Positions 1 to 6,545 of a stretch of DNA of 10,495 bases are shown in pieces. Source of the stretch: Gammaproteobacteria bacterium (GTDB taxonomy: Bacteria; Pseudomonadota; Gammaproteobacteria; Steroidobacterales; Woeseiaceae). Every line of letters begins with the position of its first letter. The first letter of the stretch is position 1. Made by a program: the position numbers and the translations under genes. The notes under the pieces were generated by a model. That model was not told where the DNA came from, made no database searches, and was given only the letters and a program-made list of their open reading frames with translations. The stretch covers positions 1-10,495 of the forward strand of contig JAOUNK010000083.1 of NCBI GenBank assembly GCA_029881015.1, given 5' to 3'.

Positions 1-375
1 ACCGAGCGTGTGTTTCCATGGATGACGGTTGTGCTGGGTACGATGCTCGGCCTGGCCATTCGCTACGCCGGCCGGGGCGTCGACTGGCGCTTCCCGGCGC
101 TCGCCGCGGTCATGGCGCTCGCGGGCGCGATCGTCAGCAATATAGTCCTGGGGGCATCGACGACAGCGGGCAACTACGGCATTACCACCGTGGAAACGCT
201 GCGCTCGGTCACGGTCATGACCTGGCCGGTATTCTTTGCCGAGGTATGGACGGTGGCGGATAGTTTCTTTGCCGTTGTCGCGGCGGGATTTGCGGCGTTC
301 TTTGCCAATCGCCGGTTAACCCGCGTCCAGTTCTTTGCTCTGCGCAAATGGCGCGAGCAATCAGACGGGCATTAG
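1..375 (+). CDS. Small integral membrane protein, C-terminal part (5' end outside window)
   Basis: The frame is open from the first base of the window to the TAG at 373-375, giving 124 residues. A GTG at 10 and an ATG at 22 could serve as starts, but neither has a visible ribosome binding site and the frame continues upstream, so I read it as the 3' part of a longer gene. The visible protein has about three hydrophobic segments: one right at the start (WMTVVLGTMLGLAIRYAG), a second about 20 residues later (ALAAVMALAGAIVSNIVLG), and a last one near the C-terminus (FFAVVAAGFAAFFA), followed by a basic tail rich in Arg and Lys. The first segment and the following Gly-Arg-Gly-Val-Asp stretch suggest a small multi-pass protein of unknown function. 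I do not recognise the family with confidence. Its last 15 bases overlap the end of the convergent HD-domain gene. Confidence 0.6.
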   Translation, partial: TERVFPWMTVVLGTMLGLAIRYAGRGVDWRFPALAAVMALAGAIVSNIVLGASTTAGNYGITTVETLRSVTVMTWPVFFAEVWTVADSFFAVVAAGFAAFFANRRLTRVQFFALRKWREQSDGH

Positions 376-1398
376 CAGGGTATCGTCGGGGCGAACGCTC
401 GCACCCTTGAACGCGGCGAGCTGCGCGCTGACCAGCTTCTCAATGTCCTGTACCGCCGCCGCAACTCCCAGGAAACAGCCGGGCTTGCGACGCAACAGTG
501 ACCAGTCGCCGGACTCGAGAATGCGGACGAGGTGCGTGATGTTGTTGCGAATAGCGTCAATGTAGGGGTTCTGCCCGTTGTACAGCACTTCTATGTAACG
601 GTAGACCCGGTTGAACTTCGAATTGAGGCGTTCGCGCATGACCTGCTGATAAAACGTCGGCGTCTTTCTCAGCAAGTCGTTGCCGGAGCGATAGCGAACC
701 ATAAACTCGCCCGGCTTCGCGTTCTCCACAGCCACACCGCCGACGACAAACTCGTTGTACAGGTGGTCGCGGCACTTCTCGAGGTAACAACGATCAGCCA
801 TCTGTGCGATCAGGTCGGCCGTGCCGATCAAGTGACCGCAAATGACGTCGCGTGGGTCCTCGAGTTCGATATTGTCGAGGTCGAGCTCGTAGCCGGTGAA
901 GTGCACGATCATACTGGCCACGCCGATATCCTTGGCGAGGCCGAGCTCCGGAAGGTAGCGCCTCAGGAAGTCCGCGCTGCGCGACACATGGTAGAGCGTG
1001 AACTCTGCACCGTTTGAGAAATCCTTGTCGCGCGTGTTGTGGCGAATGTAACCGGAGTCGTGGAACAACGACGTAATGACCGCCATTTGCGCGCGTGCGG
1101 GGCCGAGGCGATCGGTCGGCTCGACGCTGCGCTCGTAGCCGCAGACAAGGCGGGCCACCGCGAGGGTCATATCCAGCGTGTGCTGCATGTCATGGTAGGT
1201 CGTATCGCAGCCCAGGTAGCCGGGGTAGCGGCCAGTGAACAAACGTTCGAAATCGTAAAAGGCAAGCCACAGTTTGTCGAAAGACATGCCGGGGAAGGTT
1301 TCGGCATACAACGCATGTACAGCATTACGCACGGCTACAGGATCACTGACCTGCACGGTGTTGGTGACGTCGTAATCGTTACGGCGATCCTGTGACAT
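361..1398 (-). CDS. HD-domain metal-dependent phosphohydrolase, substrate unknown
   Basis: Residue numbers here count from the longer ATG at 1425 (354 aa). HD-superfamily metal motifs appear in the right order: YHDMQH at 77-82, FHDSGY at 121-126 with the signature His122-Asp123, Asn138/Glu141 downstream, His175 in a hydrophobic context, and GTADL with Asp203. This order (YHxxxH, HD, a late H, a late D) is that of class I cyclic-nucleotide phosphodiesterase catalytic domains and of small bacterial HD hydrolases; the substrate cannot be read from the sequence. Residues after about 260 look helical and carry no motif I know. No signal peptide or membrane segment is seen, so it is probably cytoplasmic. 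I prefer the second in-frame ATG at 1398 (345 aa), which has AGGGA just upstream; the ATG at 1425 has no Shine-Dalgarno and sits inside a TAAAAT box. The gene lies 78 bases downstream of exonuclease III on the same strand and may be partly co-transcribed with it. Confidence 0.8.
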   Translation of the reverse strand: MSQDRRNDYDVTNTVQVSDPVAVRNAVHALYAETFPGMSFDKLWLAFYDFERLFTGRYPGYLGCDTTYHDMQHTLDMTLAVARLVCGYERSVEPTDRLGPARAQMAVITSLFHDSGYIRHNTRDKDFSNGAEFTLYHVSRSADFLRRYLPELGLAKDIGVASMIVHFTGYELDLDNIELEDPRDVICGHLIGTADLIAQMADRCYLEKCRDHLYNEFVVGGVAVENAKPGEFMVRYRSGNDLLRKTPTFYQQVMRERLNSKFNRVYRYIEVLYNGQNPYIDAIRNNITHLVRILESGDWSLLRRKPGCFLGVAAAVQDIEKLVSAQLAAFKGASVRPDDTLLMPV

Positions 1399-1423
1399 AA
1401 ATCCCTGCGCTTTTTTGTTTGTC

Positions 1424-1429
1424 ATTTTA
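1424..1429 (-). promoter_or_regulatory. Possible -10 box (TAAAAT) for the HD-domain gene
   Basis: On the minus strand TAAAAT matches the sigma-70 -10 consensus at 5 of 6 positions. A poor -35 candidate, CTGTGA (3 of 6), lies 17 bases upstream. A transcript would start near 1416, inside the longer version of the HD gene, which would leave only the ATG at 1398 usable. This is weak evidence based on hexamer matching alone. Confidence 0.25.
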
Positions 1430-1476
1430 CACGCGACCGTGGAGGGTCACAGCGACAAAACAGGGAATATGTAATA

Positions 1477-2244
1477 TCAGCCGTCAAACTCGGCGACCAC
1501 GGGAGCGTGATCAGACGGGCGCTCCCACGCGCGCGGTTCCTTGTCTACGTAACTCGCGGTGCATCGTGCCGTCATGTTATTACTCGTGAGAATCAGGTCG
1601 ATTCGCAGGCCCGCGTTGCGCCGAAAACCCGCGGCGCGATAGTCCCACCAACTAAACGTCTTCTCAGGATGTTCGAACTTGCGGAAGACATCCGTAAGAC
1701 CGAGGTCGATGATGTCACGCAATGCCTGGCGTTCGGGTGGACTGCACAGCACAGCCTCGCCCCAGGCTTCCGGGTCGTACACGTCTTCGTCGGCCGGCGC
1801 TATATTGAAGTCACCCAGCACTACGATGTTCTCGTGTTGCCGCATCTCCGCCTCGAGAAAGTCATGCAGTGATCTCAGCCAGTTCAGCTTGTACTCGTAC
1901 TTCTCCGAGCCCACCTCGGAGCCGTTGGGAATATAGAGGTTGACGATTCGCACGTCGTTGATCGTGCTGACCAGGATACGGCGCTGCGGGTCGTCGAGGT
2001 CAGGAAAGTCGGTAACGGGGTCCGTTGCCGGCGTCTTGCTGATAACGGCGACGCCGTTATAGGTCTTCTGACCGCTGGCAATGGAGTGGTAACCGAGTTC
2101 CTTAAACGTTTCTGCCGGGAACTTGTCCGTAACCTGTTTGATTTCCTGCAGGACCAGGACATCCGGTTCGTTATTCTGCAACCACTCGACAACATGCGGC
2201 GCTCGCACGTTCATCGAGTTTACGTTCCACGTTGCGATTTTCAT
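1477..2244 (-). CDS. xthA: Exodeoxyribonuclease III (AP endonuclease family)
   Basis: Exonuclease III cleaves the backbone at abasic sites and removes 3' blocking groups in base excision repair, in the cytoplasm. The 255-residue protein covers the whole exonuclease/endonuclease/phosphatase fold and is close to the E. coli enzyme (268 aa). The active-site set is complete: Asn7 in TWNVNS, Glu34 in LQEIK, Tyr104 in NLYIPNG, Asp145 and Asn147 in LGDFNIAP, Asp216 in RIDLIL, and Asp245-His246 in PSDHAPV. The YNGVAVISK and FSWWDYR blocks typical of the family are also present. The start is the ATG at 2244, whose A is the last base of the prlC stop (TGATG). A TTG one codon earlier is in frame but is an unlikely start. 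There is no good Shine-Dalgarno close to the ATG, which fits translational coupling to prlC. The family is certain; many genomes carry two paralogues, so which one this is remains open. Confidence 0.93.
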   Translation of the reverse strand: MKIATWNVNSMNVRAPHVVEWLQNNEPDVLVLQEIKQVTDKFPAETFKELGYHSIASGQKTYNGVAVISKTPATDPVTDFPDLDDPQRRILVSTINDVRIVNLYIPNGSEVGSEKYEYKLNWLRSLHDFLEAEMRQHENIVVLGDFNIAPADEDVYDPEAWGEAVLCSPPERQALRDIIDLGLTDVFRKFEHPEKTFSWWDYRAAGFRRNAGLRIDLILTSNNMTARCTASYVDKEPRAWERPSDHAPVVAEFDG

Positions 2245-4259
2245 CAAACTTCGATGCCCGTCCGTCGCAGCAGCGCGTCTACCGTCGGCTTGCGACCCCG
2301 GAACGCGATGTAGGCGTCCATGATGTCACGGCTGCCACCCACCTCGAGAATCTCGTGGCGGAATCGCTGCGCCGTCGCCTGGTCGAAGATGCCCGCCTCC
2401 TCAAACGCGCTGAACGCATCGGCCGCAAGTACCTCCGCCCATTTGTAGCTGTAGTAACCGGCCGCGTAACCACCCGCAAAAATATGCGAGAACGCATGCG
2501 GAAGCCGGTTGATGGCGGGATGCTTGACGAGCGCAACCTCGTCACGGACCTCGGCAAGCACCTGCAGCACCGGGACGGGTGCGTCGGGGTTGTAGTCGCT
2601 GTGGACGAGGAAGTCAAAAAGGCCGAGTTCGATCTGGCGCAACATCGCGAGCGCGGCACCGGCGTGACGACTGTTTTCCAGCTTGTCGAACAGGTCTCGC
2701 GGCAGCGATTGCTTGTATTCGTGATGCGATGAGCAGCGCGTCAGCACCTCGTAGCTCCAGGCAAAATTTTCCATGAACTGGCTCGGTAGCTCGATGGCAT
2801 CCCACGGAACGCCATTGACGCCCGCCACGCTCGGGAAATCCACCCGGGTCAGCAGGTGATGCAGCATGTGGCCAAACTCGTGGAACAGCGTGACGACCTC
2901 GTCGTGCGTGAGCAGCGACACGCCCGCATCGTTGGGCGGCTCGAAGTTGCAGACGAGGTAGCCGACCGGCAGGGTCGAATAGCCGTTGAGCTGCTGGCGC
3001 GTAACACACTCATCGATCCATGCGCCCGCACGCTTGCCGCTGCGAGCATAAAGGTCGGTGTAAAAGCCGCCCAGGAGCTCGCCATCCTGGCTCACGGAAA
3101 AATAGCGGACGTCCTTATGCCAGGTCGCGACATCGGGATCGACGGACAATTCGACGCCATAGAGCTGCGATGCGAGCTCGAACAAGCCCTCCTTGACGGT
3201 CTTAGCCGGGAAATAGGCGCGTAGCTCTTCGTTGGATATCGAGTACCGGTCCTGTTTGAACTTCTCTAGCCAGAACGCGATATCCCATGCCTCGAGGTGC
3301 ATGCCGGCAAACTCGGTGAGTTCGGCCAGCTCCCGCTCCGCGGCAGGGCGCGAGTGAGCCGCCAGCTCACGCAGGAAGCCGACGACCTCTGCGGGGGAGT
3401 CGGCCATCTTCGTGGCGAGCGAGTACTCCGCATAGCTGCTGAAACCGACGAGGTTGGCCGCCTCGTGGCGCAGCGCGAGGATCTTCTCGATCGCTTCGCT
3501 GTTGTCCCACTTGGGGTCCCGTCCCTGGTCCGAGCCGCGTGTCACCCAGCCGCGGTACATCGCTTCGCGCAGGTCGCGCGACTCGGCGTGCTTGAGCACG
3601 GCGTCGTAGGTCGGGTAGTCCAGTGACAGCAACCAGCCGTCGAGGGACGCCTTTTTCGCGTCGTCTGCCGCCCGGGCAAGCAGTCCCTCGGGGAGGCCAA
3701 TGAGGTTGTCGGCGTCGGTGATCGGCAGCGTCCAGGCATCTGTGGCATCCAGGACATTGTGCTCGAAGTCGGCCTGCACTTCGGCCAGTTGCTGCATGAT
3801 GGCCTTGAAGCGATCTTTCGCCGCTGACTCGAGGTCGACGCCGGCCAGGTGGAAGTCGCGCAGGGCGTGGTCGACAGCGCTGCGGCTTGCCTCACTTGCG
3901 TCCGCAGGCAGGTTCTTGCTGACCTGGGCATAGGCACGCTGCAGGTCGACATTCTGTGATATTTCGGTGCCGTACTCGGTCAGCAGGGGCAGAGCCTGCT
4001 TGTAGGCCTCACGCCATTCCGCGGAGCCAAGTACACTCTGCAGGTGGTTCACGGGCGACCAGACCCGCCCGAGCTCGTGATCCATATGTTCTACGGGCGC
4101 CACGAGCGCGTCGATACCGGGCGCAGCGCCCGAATTCAAGAGAACGTCAAGCTGTGCGCGATTGTCCTCGATCACCTTGCGGATCGCGGGCAGTACATGT
4201 TCAGGCTGAATCTCGTCGAAGCGGGGCAGTGACGATGTATCGAGAAGCGGGTTGGTCAT
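2244..4259 (-). CDS. prlC: Oligopeptidase A, M3 family zinc metallopeptidase
   Basis: This cytoplasmic zinc endopeptidase degrades short peptides, including cleaved signal peptides and products of ATP-dependent proteases. The 671-residue length matches the E. coli enzyme (680 aa). The zinc motif HEFGH is at about 460-464, with the third ligand expected at Glu490 in DAIELPSQ, 30 residues later, as in thimet oligopeptidase relatives. The N-terminal half is the long helical region of M3 peptidases, beginning LPRFDEIQPEHVLPAI, and the C-terminal part has the YAAGYYSYKWAE block with the tyrosines that shape the active site. No signal peptide is present. The ATG at 4259 gives the normal family N-terminus; the nearest purine-rich stretch, AGGA, is about 13 bases away and weak. 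It is the first gene of the prlC/exonuclease III pair and is divergent from gor. Confidence 0.96.
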   Translation of the reverse strand: MTNPLLDTSSLPRFDEIQPEHVLPAIRKVIEDNRAQLDVLLNSGAAPGIDALVAPVEHMDHELGRVWSPVNHLQSVLGSAEWREAYKQALPLLTEYGTEISQNVDLQRAYAQVSKNLPADASEASRSAVDHALRDFHLAGVDLESAAKDRFKAIMQQLAEVQADFEHNVLDATDAWTLPITDADNLIGLPEGLLARAADDAKKASLDGWLLSLDYPTYDAVLKHAESRDLREAMYRGWVTRGSDQGRDPKWDNSEAIEKILALRHEAANLVGFSSYAEYSLATKMADSPAEVVGFLRELAAHSRPAAERELAELTEFAGMHLEAWDIAFWLEKFKQDRYSISNEELRAYFPAKTVKEGLFELASQLYGVELSVDPDVATWHKDVRYFSVSQDGELLGGFYTDLYARSGKRAGAWIDECVTRQQLNGYSTLPVGYLVCNFEPPNDAGVSLLTHDEVVTLFHEFGHMLHHLLTRVDFPSVAGVNGVPWDAIELPSQFMENFAWSYEVLTRCSSHHEYKQSLPRDLFDKLENSRHAGAALAMLRQIELGLFDFLVHSDYNPDAPVPVLQVLAEVRDEVALVKHPAINRLPHAFSHIFAGGYAAGYYSYKWAEVLAADAFSAFEEAGIFDQATAQRFRHEILEVGGSRDIMDAYIAFRGRKPTVDALLRRTGIEV

Positions 4260-4266
4260 GGGGCTG

Positions 4267-4296
4267 TTGATATCCTATTCTGGCGCCGCATATTAG
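4267..4296 (+). promoter_or_regulatory. Candidate sigma-70 promoter for gor
   Basis: TTGATA at 4267-4272 matches the -35 consensus at 5 of 6 positions. It is followed by CATATT (4289-4294, 16-base spacer) or TATTAG (4291-4296, 18-base spacer), each 4 of 6 to the -10. Transcription would start near 4303 and leave a leader of about 50 bases. The reverse strand of the same spot reads TGCTAATAT, a possible extended -10 for prlC, so the two divergent promoters may overlap here. Confidence 0.4.
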
Positions 4297-4337
4297 CACA
4301 GGCGTATGGCCCGACCGGAGCCTATACCCGGAACATC

Positions 4338-4344
4338 TAAGGAG
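4338..4344 (+). promoter_or_regulatory. Strong ribosome binding site fixing the GTG start of gor
   Basis: TAAGGAG is a near-perfect Shine-Dalgarno, 8 bases before the GTG at 4353. It settles the choice of a GTG rather than a downstream ATG. Confidence 0.8.
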
Positions 4345-4352
4345 AAAAACAA

Positions 4353-5699
4353 GTGACGGAACGATTTGACCTCCTCGTAATTGGCGGAGGCAGCGGTGGG
4401 CTCGCTCATGCGCAACGCGCGGCAGAATATGGCGTGAAAGCCGCGGTAATTGAGTACGGCCCGCTGGGGGGCACCTGCGTCAATGTCGGTTGCGTGCCGA
4501 AGAAGGTCATGTGGTACGCGGCACACCAGGCGCACGCGTTTCACCATGTGGCCGATTACGGCTTCGACGTCAAGATGGGCGCGCATGACTGGCACGGTCT
4601 CAAGGTCCGGCGCGACGCGTACATCGAGCGCCTGAACGGCATTTACGGGCGCAATCTCGACAATCGCGGCGTTAGCTATATCGCCGGAAGGGCCCGTTTT
4701 GTCGACCCGCACACGCTGGATGTTGACGGCAGAACCTACCAGGCCGACCGTATCGTTATTGCAACAGGTGGCCGACCGACAGTTCCGCAAATCCCGGGCG
4801 CCGAACTTGGCATAACGTCTGACGGATTCTTCGAACTGGAAGACCGGCCACAACGCGTTCTGATCGCCGGTAGCGGCTATATTGCCGTTGAGCTCGCGGG
4901 TGTTTTCAATGCCCTCGGGTCCGATGTGCAGCTCGTCGTGCGCAAGGAGAGTGTCCTGCGCAGCTTCGATTCGATGCTGAGCGCCGAGCTGATGGCGGCC
5001 ATGGACAGGAACGGCATCGAGCTGGAAACGGGCGTGATACCCCAATCGGTTGAGCAGACGGCCGATGGCATCGAGTTGCATGCCGAGGACGGCCGGACGT
5101 TCGGGCCGGTCGACTGCCTCTTGTGGGCGATCGGCCGCTCGCCGAATACCGAGTCGCTCGATGCCGCGGCCGCGGGGGTCGAGCAGGATGAGGACGGCTT
5201 CATCCCGACCGACGACTTCCAGCAGACGAATGTCAAGAACATCTACGCGCTGGGCGACGTGACAGGCAGGGCGGCACTGACACCGGTAGCGATTGCTGCA
5301 GGCCGGCGCCTGGCCGACCGTCTCGATGGCGGCATGGAGGGCCGGCACCTAGAGTACAACCTGATTCCGACGGTGATCTTCAGCCACCCGACCATTGGCA
5401 CCGTTGGCCTGACCGAGAAAGAGGCCCGCGCCGAGTACGGTGACGACGTCAAGGTTTACGAGTCCGGGTTCATCGGCATGTACTACGCGCTTGGCACCAA
5501 CAAGCAGCGCTCCGTGATGAAACTAATAACGGCCGGCAAGGACGAACGCGTCGTAGGTTGTCACGTCATCGGTGAAGGTGCGGACGAGATGATGCAGGGC
5601 TTCGCGGTGGCGATGCGCATGGGTGCGACCAAGAAGGACTTCGACGACACGGTGGCAATTCATCCGACCAGTTCGGAAGAGCTCGTCACGATGCGCTGA
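4353..5699 (+). CDS. gor: Glutathione-disulfide reductase
   Basis: This FAD enzyme uses NADPH to reduce glutathione disulfide to two glutathiones in the cytoplasm. The 448-residue length is almost that of E. coli Gor (450). The N-terminal FAD fold has GGGSGG at 11-16; the redox disulfide is Cys42/Cys47 in GGTCVNVGCVPKK. The second dinucleotide fold reads GSGYIAVELAG and is followed by VRKESVLRSFD, whose two arginines bind the NADPH phosphate and argue for NADPH rather than NADH. YALGDVTG is the second FAD contact, and the C-terminal interface ends in HPTSSEELVTMR, supplying the catalytic His437-Glu442 pair to the partner subunit. These features separate it from lipoamide dehydrogenase and mercuric reductase. 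It starts with GTG behind a strong ribosome binding site. aqpZ follows 88 bases downstream, apparently with its own promoter. Confidence 0.96.
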   Translation: MTERFDLLVIGGGSGGLAHAQRAAEYGVKAAVIEYGPLGGTCVNVGCVPKKVMWYAAHQAHAFHHVADYGFDVKMGAHDWHGLKVRRDAYIERLNGIYGRNLDNRGVSYIAGRARFVDPHTLDVDGRTYQADRIVIATGGRPTVPQIPGAELGITSDGFFELEDRPQRVLIAGSGYIAVELAGVFNALGSDVQLVVRKESVLRSFDSMLSAELMAAMDRNGIELETGVIPQSVEQTADGIELHAEDGRTFGPVDCLLWAIGRSPNTESLDAAAAGVEQDEDGFIPTDDFQQTNVKNIYALGDVTGRAALTPVAIAAGRRLADRLDGGMEGRHLEYNLIPTVIFSHPTIGTVGLTEKEARAEYGDDVKVYESGFIGMYYALGTNKQRSVMKLITAGKDERVVGCHVIGEGADEMMQGFAVAMRMGATKKDFDDTVAIHPTSSEELVTMR

Positions 5700-5709
5700 C
5701 GCTTCCAGG

Positions 5710-5770
5710 CTTGTCGGGCCAGGTGATGTGTCTATTCGCTACTTTCGGTCGTCTATACTGGTCGGACAAG
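5710..5770. repeat. Imperfect inverted repeat flanking the putative aqpZ promoter
   Basis: CTTGTCGGGCC at 5710-5720 and GGTCGGACAAG at 5760-5770 are inverted copies. The six outer bases (CTTGTC/GACAAG) pair exactly and the inner ones are imperfect. The arms lie about 40 bases apart and enclose the putative -10. It could be a regulator site or could arise by chance. Confidence 0.25.
5754..5759 (+). promoter_or_regulatory. Possible -10 box (TATACT) for aqpZ
   Basis: TATACT matches the sigma-70 -10 at 5 of 6 positions and lies 28 bases before the aqpZ ATG. The hexamer 17 bases upstream (TCTATT) is a poor -35, so the promoter would be weak or activator dependent. Confidence 0.35.
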
Positions 5771-5787
5771 TCAAAACGAGAAGAACG

Positions 5788-6489
5788 ATGAAAAAATACG
5801 TAGCGGAGTTTGTGGGGACCATCTGGCTGGTACTGGGCGGCTGCGGAAGTGCGGTGCTGGCCGCCGCGTTCCCGGAAGTAGGCATAGGCCTGCTGGGCGT
5901 ATCTCTGGCCTTCGGACTGACGGTACTAACTATGGCCTACGCCATCGGTCATATATCCGGGTGTCATCTCAACCCGGCTGTTTCCATCGGTCTCTGGGCC
6001 GGCGGCCGGTTTCCGGCCGGTGAACTGCCTGCCTATATCCTCGCGCAGGTCGGCGGCGCGGTCACGGCAGGCGGAGTGCTCTTCCTGATAGCCAGTGGCA
6101 ACGCGGGCTTTGATGTGTCGGCCGGATTCGCATCGAACGGATACGGCGAGCACTCTCCCGGTGGCTACTCCATGTTGGCGGCCCTCGTCGCGGAGGTCGT
6201 GCTGACGATGATGTTCCTGGTCGTGATCCTCGGTGCAACGGACGATCGTGCCCCGAAAGGGTTTGCGCCGATAGCGATTGGCCTGTGTCTGACCCTGATT
6301 CACCTGATCAGCATTCCGGTTACAAACACATCGGTGAATCCGGCTCGCAGCACGGGTGTCGCGTTGTATGTCGGTGACTGGGCCGTTGGACAGCTGTGGC
6401 TCTTCTGGGTGGCCCCCATCATTGGAGGTGTGCTCGGAGCCATCGTCTATCGATACATCAGTAGCGACGACCAAGCGGCGATGCGCTGA
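5788..6489 (+). CDS. aqpZ: Aquaporin Z water channel
   Basis: This inner-membrane channel lets water cross during osmotic shifts. The 233 residues (E. coli AqpZ has 231) form six membrane helices and two half-helices, each with an NPA motif: HLNPAVSIG around 62-64 and SVNPARSTG around 184-186. The selectivity filter can be read directly: Phe42, His172 in LIHLISIP, Thr181 and Arg187. This is the narrow water-specific set; glycerol channels have Gly in place of the His. The block from LIHL through NPARST is nearly identical to E. coli AqpZ. The ATG at 5788 gives the standard MKKYVAEFVGT start, with a modest GAGAAG upstream; the longer open frame runs back into the end of gor and is not coding. 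It lies downstream of gor and converges on the MFS gene with a 56-base gap. Confidence 0.95.
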   Translation: MKKYVAEFVGTIWLVLGGCGSAVLAAAFPEVGIGLLGVSLAFGLTVLTMAYAIGHISGCHLNPAVSIGLWAGGRFPAGELPAYILAQVGGAVTAGGVLFLIASGNAGFDVSAGFASNGYGEHSPGGYSMLAALVAEVVLTMMFLVVILGATDDRAPKGFAPIAIGLCLTLIHLISIPVTNTSVNPARSTGVALYVGDWAVGQLWLFWVAPIIGGVLGAIVYRYISSDDQAAMR

Positions 6490-6545
6490 CCCGGCCGGCC
6501 GGTCACGACACCCTTGCGGTAGCTGTTGAGCGGCCGACTTCGGTC

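Noticed and set aside
10..375. Complete gene starting at GTG 10
   Set aside because: The frame is open to the window edge and the GTG has no ribosome binding site, so a partial gene is more likely.
2245..2247. TTG as the exonuclease III start
   Set aside because: The next codon is an ATG that gives the standard MKIATWNVNS N-terminus and overlaps the prlC stop in the common TGATG form.
4293..5348. A 351-codon open frame antisense to gor
   Set aside because: It mirrors the well-supported gor gene, shows no recognisable motif, and reads as the Arg/Ala/Asp-rich product expected from the reverse strand of a GC-rich gene.
5623..5787. Upstream extension of aqpZ into the end of gor
   Set aside because: The extra residues are Arg/Ser-rich shadow sequence from gor, while the ATG at 5788 gives the family-standard N-terminus.
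6491..6502. Perfect 12-base palindrome CCGGCCGGCCGG between the convergent aqpZ and MFS genes, considered as a terminator
   Set aside because: There is no T-run on either strand and no loop, and such GC repeats are common in this base composition. A bidirectional terminator is possible but not shown.
6534..6545. Small CCGA/TCGG hairpin just downstream of the MFS stop
   Set aside because: The stem is only 3-4 bp and no T-tract follows, so it does not qualify as a terminator.
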